Part shown: positions 53,801 through 61,019 of the stretch, in pieces
Layout of the letters: the number at the start of each line of letters is the position of its first letter
Numbering within the stretch: position 1 is the first letter of the stretch
Assembly (NCBI GenBank): GCA_900660155.1
Contig: CABFPE010000621.1
Coordinates: forward strand, 18,516-82,515
DNA: 64,000 bases
Origin: Hofstenia miamia
Lineage: Eukaryota > Xenacoelomorpha > Acoela > Hofsteniidae
Direction of reading: 5' to 3'
Notes under the pieces: generated by a model
Told to the model about the DNA's origin: nothing
The model's input: the letters and a program-made list of their open reading frames with translations, nothing else
Databases searched by the model: none
Program-made: the position numbers and the translations under genes

Positions 53801-56800
53801 TTGAATGATATAAAGACGACTCTTATATTCATTTATTTCTTAATTGTTTAATTTTACAGGCAAAACGCTGAATATCTCAATTGCAGAATTTAAAAGTTAA
53901 ACCTAACTTTTCCTATTGTTTAGAGTCGTTTATTTATTGTTGATCAATGAAATGAATAGAATTCGAATTTTTTTGTATGTTGATACTTGTGATGAGGAAA
54001 AACTACAGAGCAAGTGAGAGGTTCTTTTTTGAATTTTTCCTAAATCATTACAGGATGGATTTTGTTCTAGGCGAAATTTGACTGCCCCTAGATATATTAA
54101 TAGCATGTATGTAATGCTTCGGGTTAGTCCATGCGCTGGGCTAACGAACCAACCATGAAATTGGACAGGTGTGCAGGACTCTAATTTTTTCATTTTCATT
54201 GGCAATTTTTGGCGGCTGGGTCGTAGTGGGCCTAAACGTTGCTATTGAAAACTATGTAGGCTCGGTAAGAGTTGAAAAAATGTTTCCGCTAAAACTGAAT
54301 TGCCTTAATATGCCAATTCTGTTTTTTTCGCGGTTGCTTCACTTTTTTTATTGGAAGTGAATTGGAATGGAATTTTTCAATAGTAGATGTTTTGTATCAC
54401 TTGACAAAAAATTTCCATCTCAGTTTTGCGATGATATAATTCCATTTAATGGTTTTCGTAAATTGCGAAATATTGCAAATGATTGGTAGGTAAACAAACT
54501 TGTAATTCCCAAGATATTTAACTTATTATTTTTCAAACAATACAATTATAAGATATTTATATATGTAATTTACAAGTAAGATAACTGGTATTTATTGTGT
54601 GTTTAGCAGAGATCCATTAATCTTATCCATAATTGTTTACTGTTTCATCCGTTAAATTGTATCTTTGTCCATGTTGAGGGTATATCTGATGATCCTAGAC
54701 ATCTGTGATTTGTCGCGTTGAATTCGCAGAATATGTTTTGGAATTAATATAATGAAAAAATTTAAAAGAAGTCGATGTCAAATTGGTCTTTAATTTCATT
54801 TCTGATTGTTAGATCTGCTACATTGCTTTTGTCTTCACCAACTGTAATGATTTTTCGCCACCTTATAAGCTGCCTCCATTTTCATTTTAAGAATGCAACC
54901 TCTGAGTTTGCGTGCGGCATGTCTTAGTAGATTAGTTGTTACTCCCCCGGCTTTCAATGTCCTGATTACCTGAATATTGCGCATGGAGAAAATTTTCAAG
55001 TACTGTAGCCACAGTCACCAATAGATGTGCCCATACATCATGACTTCCTAATTTAATAATTGGCATGGAAAATTCATATCAGTTATGCAAATGTGATCAT
55101 ATTTCAAGCGTTTACACCAGTATTAGTGGAATTGATGAGCTTGAATACGCAGTATTTTGATTTCATTAGTTTTTTTAATTGATCATCCTTCACAGCTGTT
55201 TACAGGTGAATTTGTCCTAATTGAGTGCTCGATTGCGAAGTATTATCTTTCATTAATAAGCTGTAAACACGCCTTAAGGTTAATATGAAATCTTCGTTAT
55301 CCGCGATTTGTTGTTACCAATGGCATTATTAGAAAACAATACGTGCACATAAGCATTTAATCAGAATGATGATGTCATTCCATTTCACTTCATATGATTT
55401 TTTCTTTTAAGTATCTTCAAATGAATTTTACAGTAAAAATTCGTTAAATGATTTGAAAACCAAATGTGTTCTATTATCATCGAGTATATACATCCAAAAA
55501 TCATTCGCTTTTCAATATTTTATTGGTTTTTGTCAATTCCAAGGTCATCTTGGTGAGATATAGTTCCTTGGTAGCTCTATTGGGAAAAGTTGTAAGCAAA
55601 GATCAACGAAATATTATAGCCTCGCCAGATTCTGAAGGCGCAATGGGAATTGTAGATCCAATATAGAATGCAACTCTTGAATATAGTAACTCACAAATTT
55701 TAGTTGCTAATTTGAAACAAGCAATTATTGACAAAACATTAGTTCTGTAGGGACAACAGACAATCAGAACGTAAAAGCAACTTCAATATCTCAAAGATAT
55801 TGTCTATTTTAAATAATTGCTCCTCTGAAACAAAACGAAGTTTCCATCTGCTGGAGGCAAGAGGAACATCTTTATGACTAACTACCACACCTTCGCGAGA
55901 TCTTGGCTTCTACTTAAACAGGTATGACTTACGAAATGCAATCAGTCTTCGCCACAACTGTCCAATAATGTGATTATCAGGAACATGTGAGTGTGATGCT
56001 TCAAATATCACCGATTAGGCATTGATATGCAAACTTTTAGAGGCTTCATTATCATGAGACATAATACAGTAAGAAACTTAGAAACTGAATTATTATCTAG
56101 TTTCCAAGGACGTTTGTATAAAGCCTTCATTAATAGAACTCACTGAAAAAATACTATGACATTAATGGAAACATTGAAGGTAATGCTCGACTTGACATAT
56201 GATGTAGACCATTACACAAAACTATGTTTGATTTACAGTTTACACATCCCAATGCGCCATCAAATCAAAGTAAAATAGTTGCTCAAATTTTATTTGAACA
56301 CGAGGCTTCCAAGAAAACACAATACCAAGGTGGTGTGCGGAACATTAAACATGCTTCATTCACCCCCCCCCCCTGATATTTTCAACCAATGGTGCTATGA
56401 GTGAAGAAGCTATTCGATATCATGTATTACTTGCTGAAAAGTTAAGCAATAAAATGAATTGCAGTTATTCAGACGATATTAATTACGTACGAAAGAGGCG
56501 TTATTTTACAATTTTAAAGAACTATTAATTGCTCTACGTGGTAAAAGAAAGAAAATTTATCGAAAGCTTACTCCTCTAAATAAATTTAAATCAATTCCAT
56601 TTAAATATTAAATTATTAATTAAGGGCCATATTTATATAGATATCTAATATACTGTATTTTGTTATAATTTATATGTTTGTAAAGAAATTGCAAATGTGG
56701 TGATTTTTAAATATTGTATTTGGAATGTTGATCTTGTAAACCATGATTATTACTCTGGGAATTCCATGCTTTGAGATCATGTCTCTAGATTTTCTTTATT

Positions 56801-59800
56801 ATGTCACTTCTGCCATTTATTTGATAACATTGATTGTAGATATTTAGAATGGGTGTCAATGCATATCAAGAAAGTCTCATTTGAAATTTTCAGCTAAGCT
56901 AATGCAATCCTTTTAAGAGGCACTTTGCCTCTTTTGAGTAATATTAATAGTTCTTTTGTGAAACTTCCTTGGTGCGTTTCATCGATTGCATTTTAATAAC
57001 TTCAGAAATTCCAAGGTAAAAATCCGTCCTACATGTTTTTCATTTTAATTAATATTGAAGGGGTCTTGCATTGTATAATTGGTTTTTGATTCATTGTGTG
57101 CCTTTTTGTTTTAGAGCAACATCGATTTAATGATCTTCAGAAGCTTTTTAGCGTCTTCGTCTTCTGATTCATTCTCAATACATGTTTAAGACCGTTTCTG
57201 CATGAATAGATATTGCTGACTTCTCTGTAAATGTATTCTTGAAATGAGTCAGCATATGGAATTTTTTCATTATCTTCGGCAAAGGTTACTTTTGTTAGGC
57301 TGGCGTCTGATGATTACTTTTTCGGCATTTGAGGCCATTTCCCTAACAATAAAATTGGGAACTATCTGTAATTGTGCGCNTCGAGGCCATTTCCCTAACA
57401 ATAAAAGTGGGAACTATCTGTAATTGTGCACAGTACATTTTCGCGTCTCTTTTTATGGAATCAAATTGATTTTGCTATGAATTCCTTTTTGTTTTAGCGG
57501 AAATATTCGCTATTTGCGGTTAGATAAACTAACAAATCCCTTGTCTACTCGTGAGACAAGTATATACATTGTTGTTCGTATTAATTTTTTCTTAACCGTG
57601 AGACATACACTTGAAAGTAAAACACTATCCATTTTGACTAATCGTGAGACGCCAGCTTTAAATAGCAAAGTATCTTTACACTCTAGGAGGAATTTGCTTG
57701 GACTTCTAGCAATGCGGCTGCCATATGTATGCTGATAAAATGATATAAAGTGATTTTGGATATGGACATGGGCAGTGTCGGGTTTTGGCCGTGGTATGAA
57801 AAGAAAGGGTCCCAACTATGGACGAAAATTTAAAAATAACTATTACACAAATGTACACAAAAATCAACCCAAATTAAGTTCATATTTGCTTAAATATAAA
57901 ATTCATATTTTGGAATTTTATGATTAGTATCAAAGACTCAATGTATGTTCTTCAATTTTAGCGAATGTATTTTTTATTAGTTGTAGCATGTCAACTTTGG
58001 TCGAACAAGCAGAAATTAAAATATGTTTTCGTAAGAATCATATAATTGGTCGAATTGGTTTTTTTAAATGGGACTAATTTTAGTTCCTTGCCAATTACTG
58101 GTTCACACGTGATCGCTGAGAGTCCCTTTTGCTATCTCATTTTTGTCAATTGAATTCTTAGCTTTCTTAAGTTCAATTTTAATGTGATTGTTCAATGCCT
58201 GCCAATGTTAAAAAATGGTTACATAAAATTATAACCGTAAATCTTCACGTATAAGCTGCCAGCATGTATAGCCGCATCCACCTTTTCACACTGTTATCCT
58301 TCCCCACATACGTGTTTCCATTCATTTAACAATCTCAATTTAACCTAGTTACCAATGTTGGTTGTTTCCTAGTGTTTTAATGTTGAATAAATTATTTTCA
58401 GCTTTCCCGGATTCTAAAAGTGCCCTAACCTCGAACATAGTGAGAAGTTTGCATATACAAGTTTTAGACTGTGTGTATAAGAGGCACCCCAAACTTTTCA
58501 ATAAAATGTTGGATTCACCTGTGCGGCTTATACACGAGAATTTACAGTATCTGTGCTGAATTTACAGATTTAGTATTTATTTTGTGTCTACCATCAGCTT
58601 GTGTCTCTTAACACTCTATTTGATAATTTAAAGATTCATAATATTTAACAATTCTAAAATCGTAATAGTTAATGTGCATGAAAAATAAATGATTTTTTAA
58701 CTACTTATCTAACAATCATTAAGTTGCTGTTGCATTCCCTAGTTAAATATTAAATTCAACATAGAGTAGGACTCGACTTTCAAGTCGATAGTGTATATGT
58801 GCTTGTTCAAGCATCGCTTTTAAGTTTTTTTGTAATATGATTAATGCATCATAAATATATATGCAAATTTTGAAATTGCCAGCCATCCAAGATTCTTTTA
58901 ACTTAGAATACTTGATGTGAAAAGAGATTTGTTTACACTGCAGTGAAAAATTCAATTTTTTATTCTAAAAATCATGTGCGCCCATGTTTGCGCATTATTT
59001 TTTTTAATTTCTTACTAGGCATTACCACTATAATTTTTTTTACCTGTTGTCATCATTTGTGATATCGAACAACTCTTTGTAGAATATGCTCGATAAAAAT
59101 AGAGAATTTTAGCCCCTCACTTTGAGAAGAGGTTCATTTATAATAGAGCTTTATTTATTGTATTAGCATCCTTGTAAACGAAAAGTCATTCTTTGCTGTA
59201 ACTAATTGCAGAAACGCCTCCTCTTCAAGAATGCGTTAGCTAGTGAGCATAGACATGCATTGTATTGCTTGAATTATGATAACAGTACTTTAAGCACATC
59301 ATCAGAAAGAGGTCACTAATCGCGGTTTTCATTTATCAAAGCAAAAGTTTTGCAAAATTTTTGCGGGCAAAATAATATCGGAAATCTGCTAAAGTTCTAT
59401 AAATTTCATTCTCCAATAACTCCCCCCTTAAAGTAGGGTCAAAATATCTAGATATGATTTCTTTAAATTTATAAAATCTTTATACTTTGAATTTCAGGTA
59501 TATTTTCTATAAATCAGTAGCAATATTTGAAGGTTGATGATTCTTTGCAATTCCCAGTGAGGATTTGGGTCTATGTTGAACATAAATAGCTTCCGCATTT
59601 AAGGGTTAGCAAATCTTCAAGTGATTTTCAATTCATTCAAATCGAAAAACAATGAGCCGAAATTGTCTGCAATTTATAATATTTTTGGAGTTTGTTGATG
59701 GTGTTTAGCAGTAATGATCGAATTGCATTGGCTCAAATGTATATATTAAAGTGATGTGATTGATCTAATTGGTTAACTTTGAATNCTCGAACATAGTGAG

Positions 59801-60568
59801 AAGTTTGCATATACAATTTTTAGACTGTGTGTATAAGAGGCACCCCAAACTTTTAAATAAAATTTTGGATTCACCTGTGCGGCTTATACACGAGAATTTA
59901 CAGTATCAGTGCTGAATTTACAGATTTGGTATTTATTTTGCGTCTACCATCAGCTTGTGTCCCTTAACACTCTATTTGATAGTTTAAAGATTCATAATAT
60001 TTAACAATTCTAAAATCGTATATAGTTAATGTGCAATAAAGTGCATGAAAAATAAATGATTTTTNCATTGGCTCAAATGTATATATTAAAGTGATGTGAT
60101 TGATCTAATTGGTTAACTTTGAATTTTTTCAGTGCACCTCATTTTTGAAGACATAGTATGGTTCTGTACTTTAGTTATTTAATTGTAAAACGTGTAGCCT
60201 TCTCTTTCGTCCGCATTTCCAAATGTTTTGCAAAATATTCATTTTCATGTGCAATCTATTATTTATAGAATATTATTATTAAAAAATTGCATTTACATTT
60301 GTGCCAATACCTTTCAATTTTCATAGTTGTATTTTGTCGTGCAGATAATTTTAATGACTGTCTCTATTTTTGCCATTTTGTTTCAGTTTAAATGTTTACA
60401 GCTATCCCTTTAAAACATAACTTTCAAAGCTTCAATTTAGAACAGCAAATGCCGAATTCTGCTCATACGAATGTTCAGCAAAGTCTGTACCAGCAGCAAA
60501 ATGTTAACGCGAACTTCCACAATGAAAAGCCAACTATCAGACCCAGAAGACCTGCTTCAAAAAGATAG
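22643..60568 (+). CDS. TUT4/7: Terminal uridylyltransferase, TUT4/TUT7 (ZCCHC11/ZCCHC6) type, N-terminus incomplete
   Basis: Exons: 22643-22828, 24078-24188, 24553-24615, 25117-25233, 28395-28664, 36273-36409, 38501-38669, 38757-38870, 39221-39292, 39407-39584, 39746-39853, 39965-40080, 45893-46001, 46047-46133, 47421-47579, 47650-47753, 48527-48616, 48660-48773, 50053-50127, 51955-52114, 52155-52202, 52245-52327, 52608-52727, 53007-53469, 60402-60568. All introns are GT..AG and phases agree, giving about 1138 residues. Domain order: C2H2 finger, degenerate nucleotidyltransferase, PAP1, CCHC knuckle, active nucleotidyltransferase (DLD), PAP2, second knuckle, proline-rich tail. Known members add uridines to 3' ends of pre-let-7 (with Lin28) and of poly(A)-shortened mRNAs in the cytoplasm. 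The finger plus inactive half is the Lin28-binding module in vertebrates. The start codon was not found. Confidence 0.93.
25117..25233 (+). CDS. TUT4/7: TUT4/7: C2H2 zinc-finger exon
   Basis: This 39-residue exon has the pattern YYCRLCNYHYATKKVALGHI followed by a second histidine six residues on, i.e. C-x2-C...H-x5-H. It matches the matrin-type finger that opens the Lin28-interacting module of vertebrate TUT4/7 (there CRLCDV...AHKHIKEKRH). Both splice sites are strong (ATTTAG and GTAAGA) and phase 0 is kept on both sides. Confidence 0.88.
25797..26352. mobile_element. hAT-type MITE with perfect target duplication
   Basis: The element proper is 25805-26344 (540 bp). It starts CAGGGTTGGTAGC and ends so that its complement starts CAGGGGTGGCAAA. 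A perfect 8-bp direct repeat CTTATATC flanks it at 25797-25804 and 26345-26352. It contains no transposase. It sits in the intron after the TUT zinc-finger exon. The less AT-rich stretch just to its left (25410-25800) may be an older repeat into which it inserted. Confidence 0.87.
26878..27196. repeat. Diverged copy of the 16604-16898 repeat family
   Basis: It shares the GTTTTAAAC start, a TTTATGGAAAGTTTGGAAA block, a CTACCGCAAA block and a TGATAATTCAATGTTTGCTAC block with 16604-16898, in the same orientation. It ends in ACCAATTCTG, like that element's right end. Its left end is lost in a (TA)n tract at about 26840-26877. Confidence 0.75.
27538..27924. mobile_element. GC-rich hAT-type MITE
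   Basis: About 387 bp, noticeably richer in GC than its surroundings. The left end is TAGAGCTGGGCGCTAGCCGTC. The complement of the right end reads ACGAGGCGGGCGCTGCCGTC, a clear but imperfect inverted pair. The flanks are ACAGTGCT (27530-27537) and GCAGTGCT (27925-27932), 7 of 8 identical. It is non-coding. Confidence 0.7.
28395..28664 (+). CDS. TUT4/7: TUT4/7: degenerate first nucleotidyltransferase exon
   Basis: This 90-residue exon begins with helical sequence resembling the finger-to-NTase linker of vertebrate TUT7. It reaches the catalytic loop as FLFESSVSGCGLKTAGLRIG. In active enzymes this loop reads GS...G...SDLDI. Here the glycine of GS and both catalytic aspartates are absent. Vertebrate TUT4/7 also have an inactive first NTase used for Lin28/RNA binding, so this half is probably structural here too and more diverged. 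Confidence 0.85.
28665..30929 (+). other. TUT intron sequence without recognisable content
   Basis: First part of a 7.6-kb intron. Two short similar stretches near 30010 and 30485 (GAACTGnTAGnAGCAAnGCAAAGTGTTA) hint at an old dispersed repeat. I see nothing else to support. Confidence 0.4.
30930..31430 (+). pseudogene. CR1-like LINE, ORF2 C-terminal fragment
   Basis: The frames give LVHGFITSRVDNSLL, LRIQNLQNCAARLI, HITPVLHFI, YRIMYKVLLLTFKLI, then after changes of frame HTAASL and LSVFKTILKTHLFKLAFEY. This is the ordered C-terminal signature of CR1/L2-type ORF2 (SRLDYCN...LQ..QNAAARL...HITPVL...YR..YK...L......LS.FK..LKT.LF). Stops and frameshifts are present. It ends about 30 bp before the mariner end at 31461. 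Confidence 0.8.
31556..31630. repeat. 75-bp direct repeat, left copy
   Basis: Identical over all 75 positions to 34297-34371. It continues to the left into the mariner 3' UTR, and the retroelement lies between the two copies. It behaves like a very long target-site duplication. That the repeat is instead a short terminal repeat of the retroelement cannot be excluded. Confidence 0.93.
31605..33335 (-). CDS. Polymerase of the hepadnavirus-like element (RT plus RNase H)
   Basis: A long open frame of 576 codons. An N-terminal part without recognisable domain is followed by a reverse transcriptase with KIRLVVDFS, LTLDLQSAFYHLDL, FKKLPMGLSISPF and FLTSCGIKFQSEKT. A connection region (QQYLGHFAFSWPLIGPW) and an RNase H with ELWFADAS, TKEMLAL, IFTDS and NPADAPSRD follow. 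These blocks parallel hepadnavirus P protein (LVVDFS, AFYHI, FRKIPMG, NPADDPSR) more closely than gypsy or copia. The frame closes within the left 75-bp repeat. Family placement rests on motifs read by eye. Confidence 0.75.
   Translation of the reverse strand: MWINEIATRLPLSEQRPFLDYYTQLSHFPRQLILSRLRSFLARHRISLDDQEDDLQSDHNDNVSEHSLAEHMEFPQGISEEPQILDPNAPAEYRFDKLDVDWNRLHQHHPLPPRLDSIKATFVTFTKFRPYVVKKPRPLSPHLRSHVIAHINALLAADIIEPSPRSPFTFHCFPVPKSSEKIRLVVDFSPVTSISQHPKFYLPPFVKVVKNFLPPPDHKILTLDLQSAFYHLDLRPDQRYKTCFMGPDGQRFRFKKLPMGLSISPFSCQMFLNYLLSPLCSLCSMCWGHVDNIVLTFPMQNFEQIDSYLSFLTSCGIKFQSEKTERLPSSTAEVLGLHLDLPRSRLQVAPNKEMMLSYILSLDLAALSQKRRQQYLGHFAFSWPLIGPWALIKPLYHSTQRRNLIALIRYIFLTFPHFYSWKPPDKEYPELWFADASDYALGIVRSHNRFPKSFTHELEDTGFNIYTKEMLALTIAAYMAKPRSTIFTDSRTLYYATKKFKVLQYELFELSITLNLLLFTKKLIVKWLPSQENPADAPSRDIYNFVPLPHFVKTFLTCPLRTAITEFDLTINRHER
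31631..34296 (-). mobile_element. Hepadnavirus-like retroelement (fossil) inserted in the mariner
   Basis: A 2.67-kb insert in the 3' UTR of the mariner, bounded by identical 75-bp direct repeats. It carries two long minus-strand frames: an upstream S/P/T/Q-rich one and a polymerase with reverse transcriptase plus RNase H. No integrase, protease or envelope frame is visible, and there are no conventional LTRs. Size, layout and polymerase motifs resemble hepadnaviruses and the hepadnavirus-related retroelements reported from insects. A DIRS-like or pararetrovirus-like origin is the main alternative. At the coding level it looks about whole, with no obvious breaks inside either frame. Identical flanks suggest a fairly recent insertion, younger than the decay of its mariner host. 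Confidence 0.7.
33473..34246 (-). CDS. Upstream frame of the hepadnavirus-like element
   Basis: An open frame of about 257 codons from the ATG at 34246, or slightly longer if it opens upstream. It is rich in S, T, P and Q with a CGNCPTN patch and several SP/KSSSPVKRSS stretches towards the C-terminus. I do not recognise a domain. By position (upstream of the polymerase) it could be a capsid-like or accessory product, but nothing in the sequence proves this. Confidence 0.5.
   Translation of the reverse strand: MSQNTRSKSQKKTTPSQSCTTTDTEPHSDADIQPQLTLETLAASIHHLEQLILHGNIRQAHTRRDCGNCPTNLTPTQSNIPTVIATHPFSTADLGTLSQQITDTLQLPHCRGRDRRELILLQNLLKDYQHLDYAINATSHTDSGSLSHHNGMDGMPQSPQLRMSPSCSSELTTYRSPLHDSQKPNESSPVAKSSSPVKRSSPSLSPILDFTISDPDCSFFLSPVSPGVMPGCETPVANSTLSLLTLRIQQSLRPSLL
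34297..34371. repeat. 75-bp direct repeat, right copy
   Basis: Partner of 31556-31630. It abuts the stop codon of the mariner transposase at 34372, so this copy is in its original mariner 3' UTR context. Confidence 0.93.
35492..36272 (+). other. TUT intron remainder
   Basis: AT-rich sequence between the mariner right end and the next TUT exon. Two short frames here show no motif. Confidence 0.45.
36273..39584 (+). CDS. TUT4/7: TUT4/7: end of first NTase and start of first PAP-associated domain
   Basis: Exons 36273-36409, 38501-38669 (also present as 37990-38158), 38757-38870, 39221-39292 and 39407-39584. Landmarks in order: LTVLLSCMKDL; WHTLYVVFSGLSCDLSL, parallel to the VPVVxCR...SGLLCKVS stretch of vertebrate TUT7; VPILNAAARYFAE, the helix equivalent to PLVIAFRYWAK; FTMMMLHFLQKLSKPVLPHL; and SVGALWLQFLYYYASSDYLE, which opens the PAP-associated domain. 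Every junction is in phase. Two near-identical copies of the second exon exist because the assembly repeats 37642-38173 after a single N. Confidence 0.9.
37023..37124. repeat. 21-bp minisatellite, about five units
   Basis: The unit GCTGCACATCCAAGGGTAATA is repeated almost five times, with G/T alternation at one position. It lies in the TUT intron after 36409. Its minus-strand translation gives a repetitive LDVQLLP frame that I regard as accidental. Confidence 0.95.
37642..38684 (+). repeat. Duplicated block joined by a single N
   Basis: 37642-38173 and 38175-38684 are near-identical, with a difference of about 20 bp in length and scattered substitutions. They meet at one N (38174). Each holds a splice-competent copy of the same TUT exon; the only exonic difference noticed is synonymous (TGC/TGT). 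The pattern suggests two haplotype contigs placed end to end. Confidence 0.9.
39436..44051 (+). repeat. 1.8-kb duplication around a 1000-N gap
   Basis: 39436-41213 and 42214-44051 are near-identical and flank Ns at 41214-42213. Copy 1 stops at the gap at the same point where copy 2 runs on. Length differences include a segment of about 56 bp near 42953 and about 18 bp near 42415, both absent from copy 1. Each copy holds the end of one TUT exon plus the next two exons (second copies 42214-42362, 42541-42648, 42760-42875). TKTPIS in one copy reads TKAHIS in the other. Alleles are the likely explanation. Confidence 0.9.
39746..46001 (+). CDS. TUT4/7: TUT4/7: end of PAP1 and first CCHC zinc knuckle
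   Basis: Exons 39746-39853, 39965-40080 and 45893-46001. The first continues IEDPCNPLHDLAKSL, equivalent to IEDPF...N.A..L in the family, and ends the first PAP-associated domain. The second ends CKVCAKDGHHEK and the third begins EC, so the knuckle C-x2-C-x4-H-x4-C is split by an intron just before its last cysteine. The third continues into a PLPPKKKKF linker, like the KPLPP linker after the first knuckle of human TUT4. Second copies of the first two exons lie at 42541-42648 and 42760-42875. Confidence 0.9.
41214..42213. other. Assembly gap, 1000 N
   Basis: Exactly 1000 Ns, a conventional placeholder size. Both sides carry copies of the same 1.8-kb block, so the true distance may be zero or negative. 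Confidence 0.97.
42900..44515 (+). mobile_element. Tc1-like transposon remnant
   Basis: Inverted ends share AAGCCAATAATGCGA, a GGTTTACC-like block and ATATCAAAATATACGA. The left end is near 42980-43060 and the right, as complement, near 44395-44465. Similarity continues weakly outwards to about 44515, which ends ACACTATGTA. Near the right end a plus-strand frame reads ADLNPIEKVWVKL, the SPDLNPIE block of Tc1 transposases. A degenerate FQHDPQ-like block occurs upstream in the other copy of this duplicated region. Stops abound, so it is dead. It lies in the TUT intron before 45893, and outer boundaries are approximate. Confidence 0.65.
44520..45892 (+). other. TUT intron sequence without recognised content
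   Basis: AT-rich. A short open frame at 45440-45727 shows no known motif and has no convincing splice context. Confidence 0.4.
46047..47753 (+). CDS. TUT4/7: TUT4/7: catalytic nucleotidyltransferase domain
   Basis: Exons 46047-46133, 47421-47579 and 47650-47753. The catalytic loop reads MFGSCGSGFGKRCSDLDVCF, with the GS dipeptide and the DxD pair intact. The third acidic residue follows in SKVPIVRF...HPKVEIDICAYN. All three metal-binding aspartates expected of a Pol-beta-like TUTase are therefore present, unlike in the first NTase. The introns on either side of this part are tiny (45 and 70 bp), apart from one of about 1.3 kb that contains a hAT MITE. Confidence 0.93.
46265..46483. mobile_element. 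Short hAT-type MITE
   Basis: A 219-bp element with inverted ends (CAAGGGTTCTCATGATT; the complement of the right end is CATTGGGTTCTCATTGG). The flanks are GTGTAGAG (46257-46264) and GTGTAGAA (46484-46491), 7 of 8 identical. It is non-coding and sits in the TUT intron between 46133 and 47421. The GGTTCTCA-type ends resemble hAT elements of other animals. Confidence 0.75.
48150..48450. repeat. Third, most diverged copy of the 16604-16898 repeat family
   Basis: It shares the TTTTAAACAGTGTTTTAGG-like start, the TTTGGAAAGTTTTGAAAA block and the ATGTATGAAACCAAAAATG block with the copies at 16604 and 26878, in the same orientation. Its ends are eroded. Confidence 0.65.
48527..50127 (+). CDS. TUT4/7: TUT4/7: central helices and start of second PAP domain
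   Basis: Exons 48527-48616, 48660-48773 and 50053-50127. They read ALENTRLLLTYNSCDRRLAV, then FEIGDASRGSLSSYAYIILL and PPVLPVLQE, then MYDTPEQPKRIIEGFNTYF. The IGDASRGSLSSYAY block is almost identical to that of vertebrate TUT4/7 and contributes to UTP recognition. The intron between the first two exons is only 43 bp, which is easy to miss because the preceding frame stays open across the donor. Confidence 0.92.
48874..49128 (+). repeat. 127-bp duplication joined by a single N
   Basis: 48874-49000 and 49002-49128 are essentially identical (one difference seen) and meet at N 49001. Another contig-end overlap. Confidence 0.93.
50224..51791 (+). mobile_element. Mariner-like transposon with unusually long inverted repeats
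   Basis: A 1568-bp element begins CAGGGTGGTCCACAAAAATG and ends with its complement. The inverted similarity extends about 250 bp inward on each side (about 50224-50475 and 51541-51791). Inside, a plus-strand transposase is badly eroded. It has an N-terminal MQLSKEQRVFIVKTYSE (DUF4817-type HTH), then LMISDEAAFHMNGTLNHQN (first catalytic block) and WDLTPCDFFSWGHMKNDVF (last block), in different frames with stops. It inserted into a (TA)n tract in the TUT intron between 50127 and 51955. Confidence 0.85.
51955..52727 (+). CDS. TUT4/7: TUT4/7: second PAP-associated domain and second CCHC knuckle
   Basis: Exons 51955-52114, 52155-52202, 52245-52327 and 52608-52727. Landmarks: SAGSLWIGFFSYFLEEFDL, WNSKSIAIEDPFELTHNLA, KAREVFGTPIEVIG and CKICSKIGHIAREC. 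The IAIEDPF...HNLAAG and FGTP blocks match the nucleotide-recognition part of TUT4/7. Knuckle 2 has a perfect C-x2-C-x4-H-x4-C. Two consecutive introns here are only 40 and 42 bp. Vertebrate TUT4/7 carry a third knuckle shortly after; none is visible here. Confidence 0.93.
53007..53469 (+). CDS. TUT4/7: TUT4/7: proline- and glutamine-rich tail exon
   Basis: A 463-bp exon directly continues the frame after knuckle 2. It begins with a basic RRREQKRQS patch and goes on through low-complexity sequence with PPPPLISAPPGL, FPPGFPPQNHHHQQ and RPSVPLYSP. This matches the disordered P/Q-rich C-termini of TUT4/7, which are thought to serve protein contacts. The donor after CATACCATGC is GTAAGA. An alternative open continuation past the donor runs to a stop at 53684, so intron retention would give a shorter isoform. 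Confidence 0.8.
53470..60401 (+). other. Last TUT intron, 6.9 kb, with degraded repeats and assembly joins
   Basis: Contains broken protein-like frames at about 55500-56600 (for example LETELLSSFQGRLYKAF) that I cannot assign. A C-run lies near 56360. Three single-N joins are present: 57380, with 57331-57379 repeated at 57383-57431; 59785, with 58430-58697 repeated at 59786-60064; and 60065, with 59725-59784 repeated at 60066-60125. The 58430 block has a GCGGCTTATACACGAGAATT stretch typical of widespread MITEs. No additional TUT exon was recognised. Confidence 0.6.
60402..60568 (+). CDS. TUT4/7: TUT4/7: last coding exon
   Basis: The acceptor is TTTACAG at 60401. It completes the split codon from 53469 and gives a frame of 54 codons ending in TAG. 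The peptide is Q/N-rich (SFNLEQQMPNS, SLYQQQNVNANF) and ends RPRRPASKR, a basic C-terminus. A competing acceptor 15 bp upstream (TTTCAG) would lead to an immediate stop, so the downstream site is preferred. The region after 60568 to about 61000 is probably 3' UTR and flank. Confidence 0.7.
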
Positions 60569-61019
60569 ATTTTAAACTTGTTAGCAATGTACATTTATTT
60601 TTAAATCGTGTTTTTTATTTATTAGTTTTGGAAAATATGTGATGTTTGTAAATTTTTTCAATATAATTATTTCAATGATTTAGCTATGTATATGATATCA
60701 ACTATTTTATTATATAACATGTCTTTTATATTGTTATGCTTTCAAATGCTTTACTTTTCCGCTAAATGATGTAGATTTGGACTGAACTTAGAGACCTAAT
60801 GGCTATGACTAGAACCTAAGTCTTGCCGACAAATCTAAGGAAGGTGTAATGATGTTTTCAATTCTAAGCCCTTTTAATATAAGAAATCACCCTGATTTAA
60901 GATTGATGCATTCCCCGAAAAATGCGAAAAAAAATCATTTATCAGTTGAGTAATTTCTCATGTTGTTCTAGTAAGTGTCTCATTAACGAATGTTTTACAG
61001 AAATTGAAGATGAATTAAA

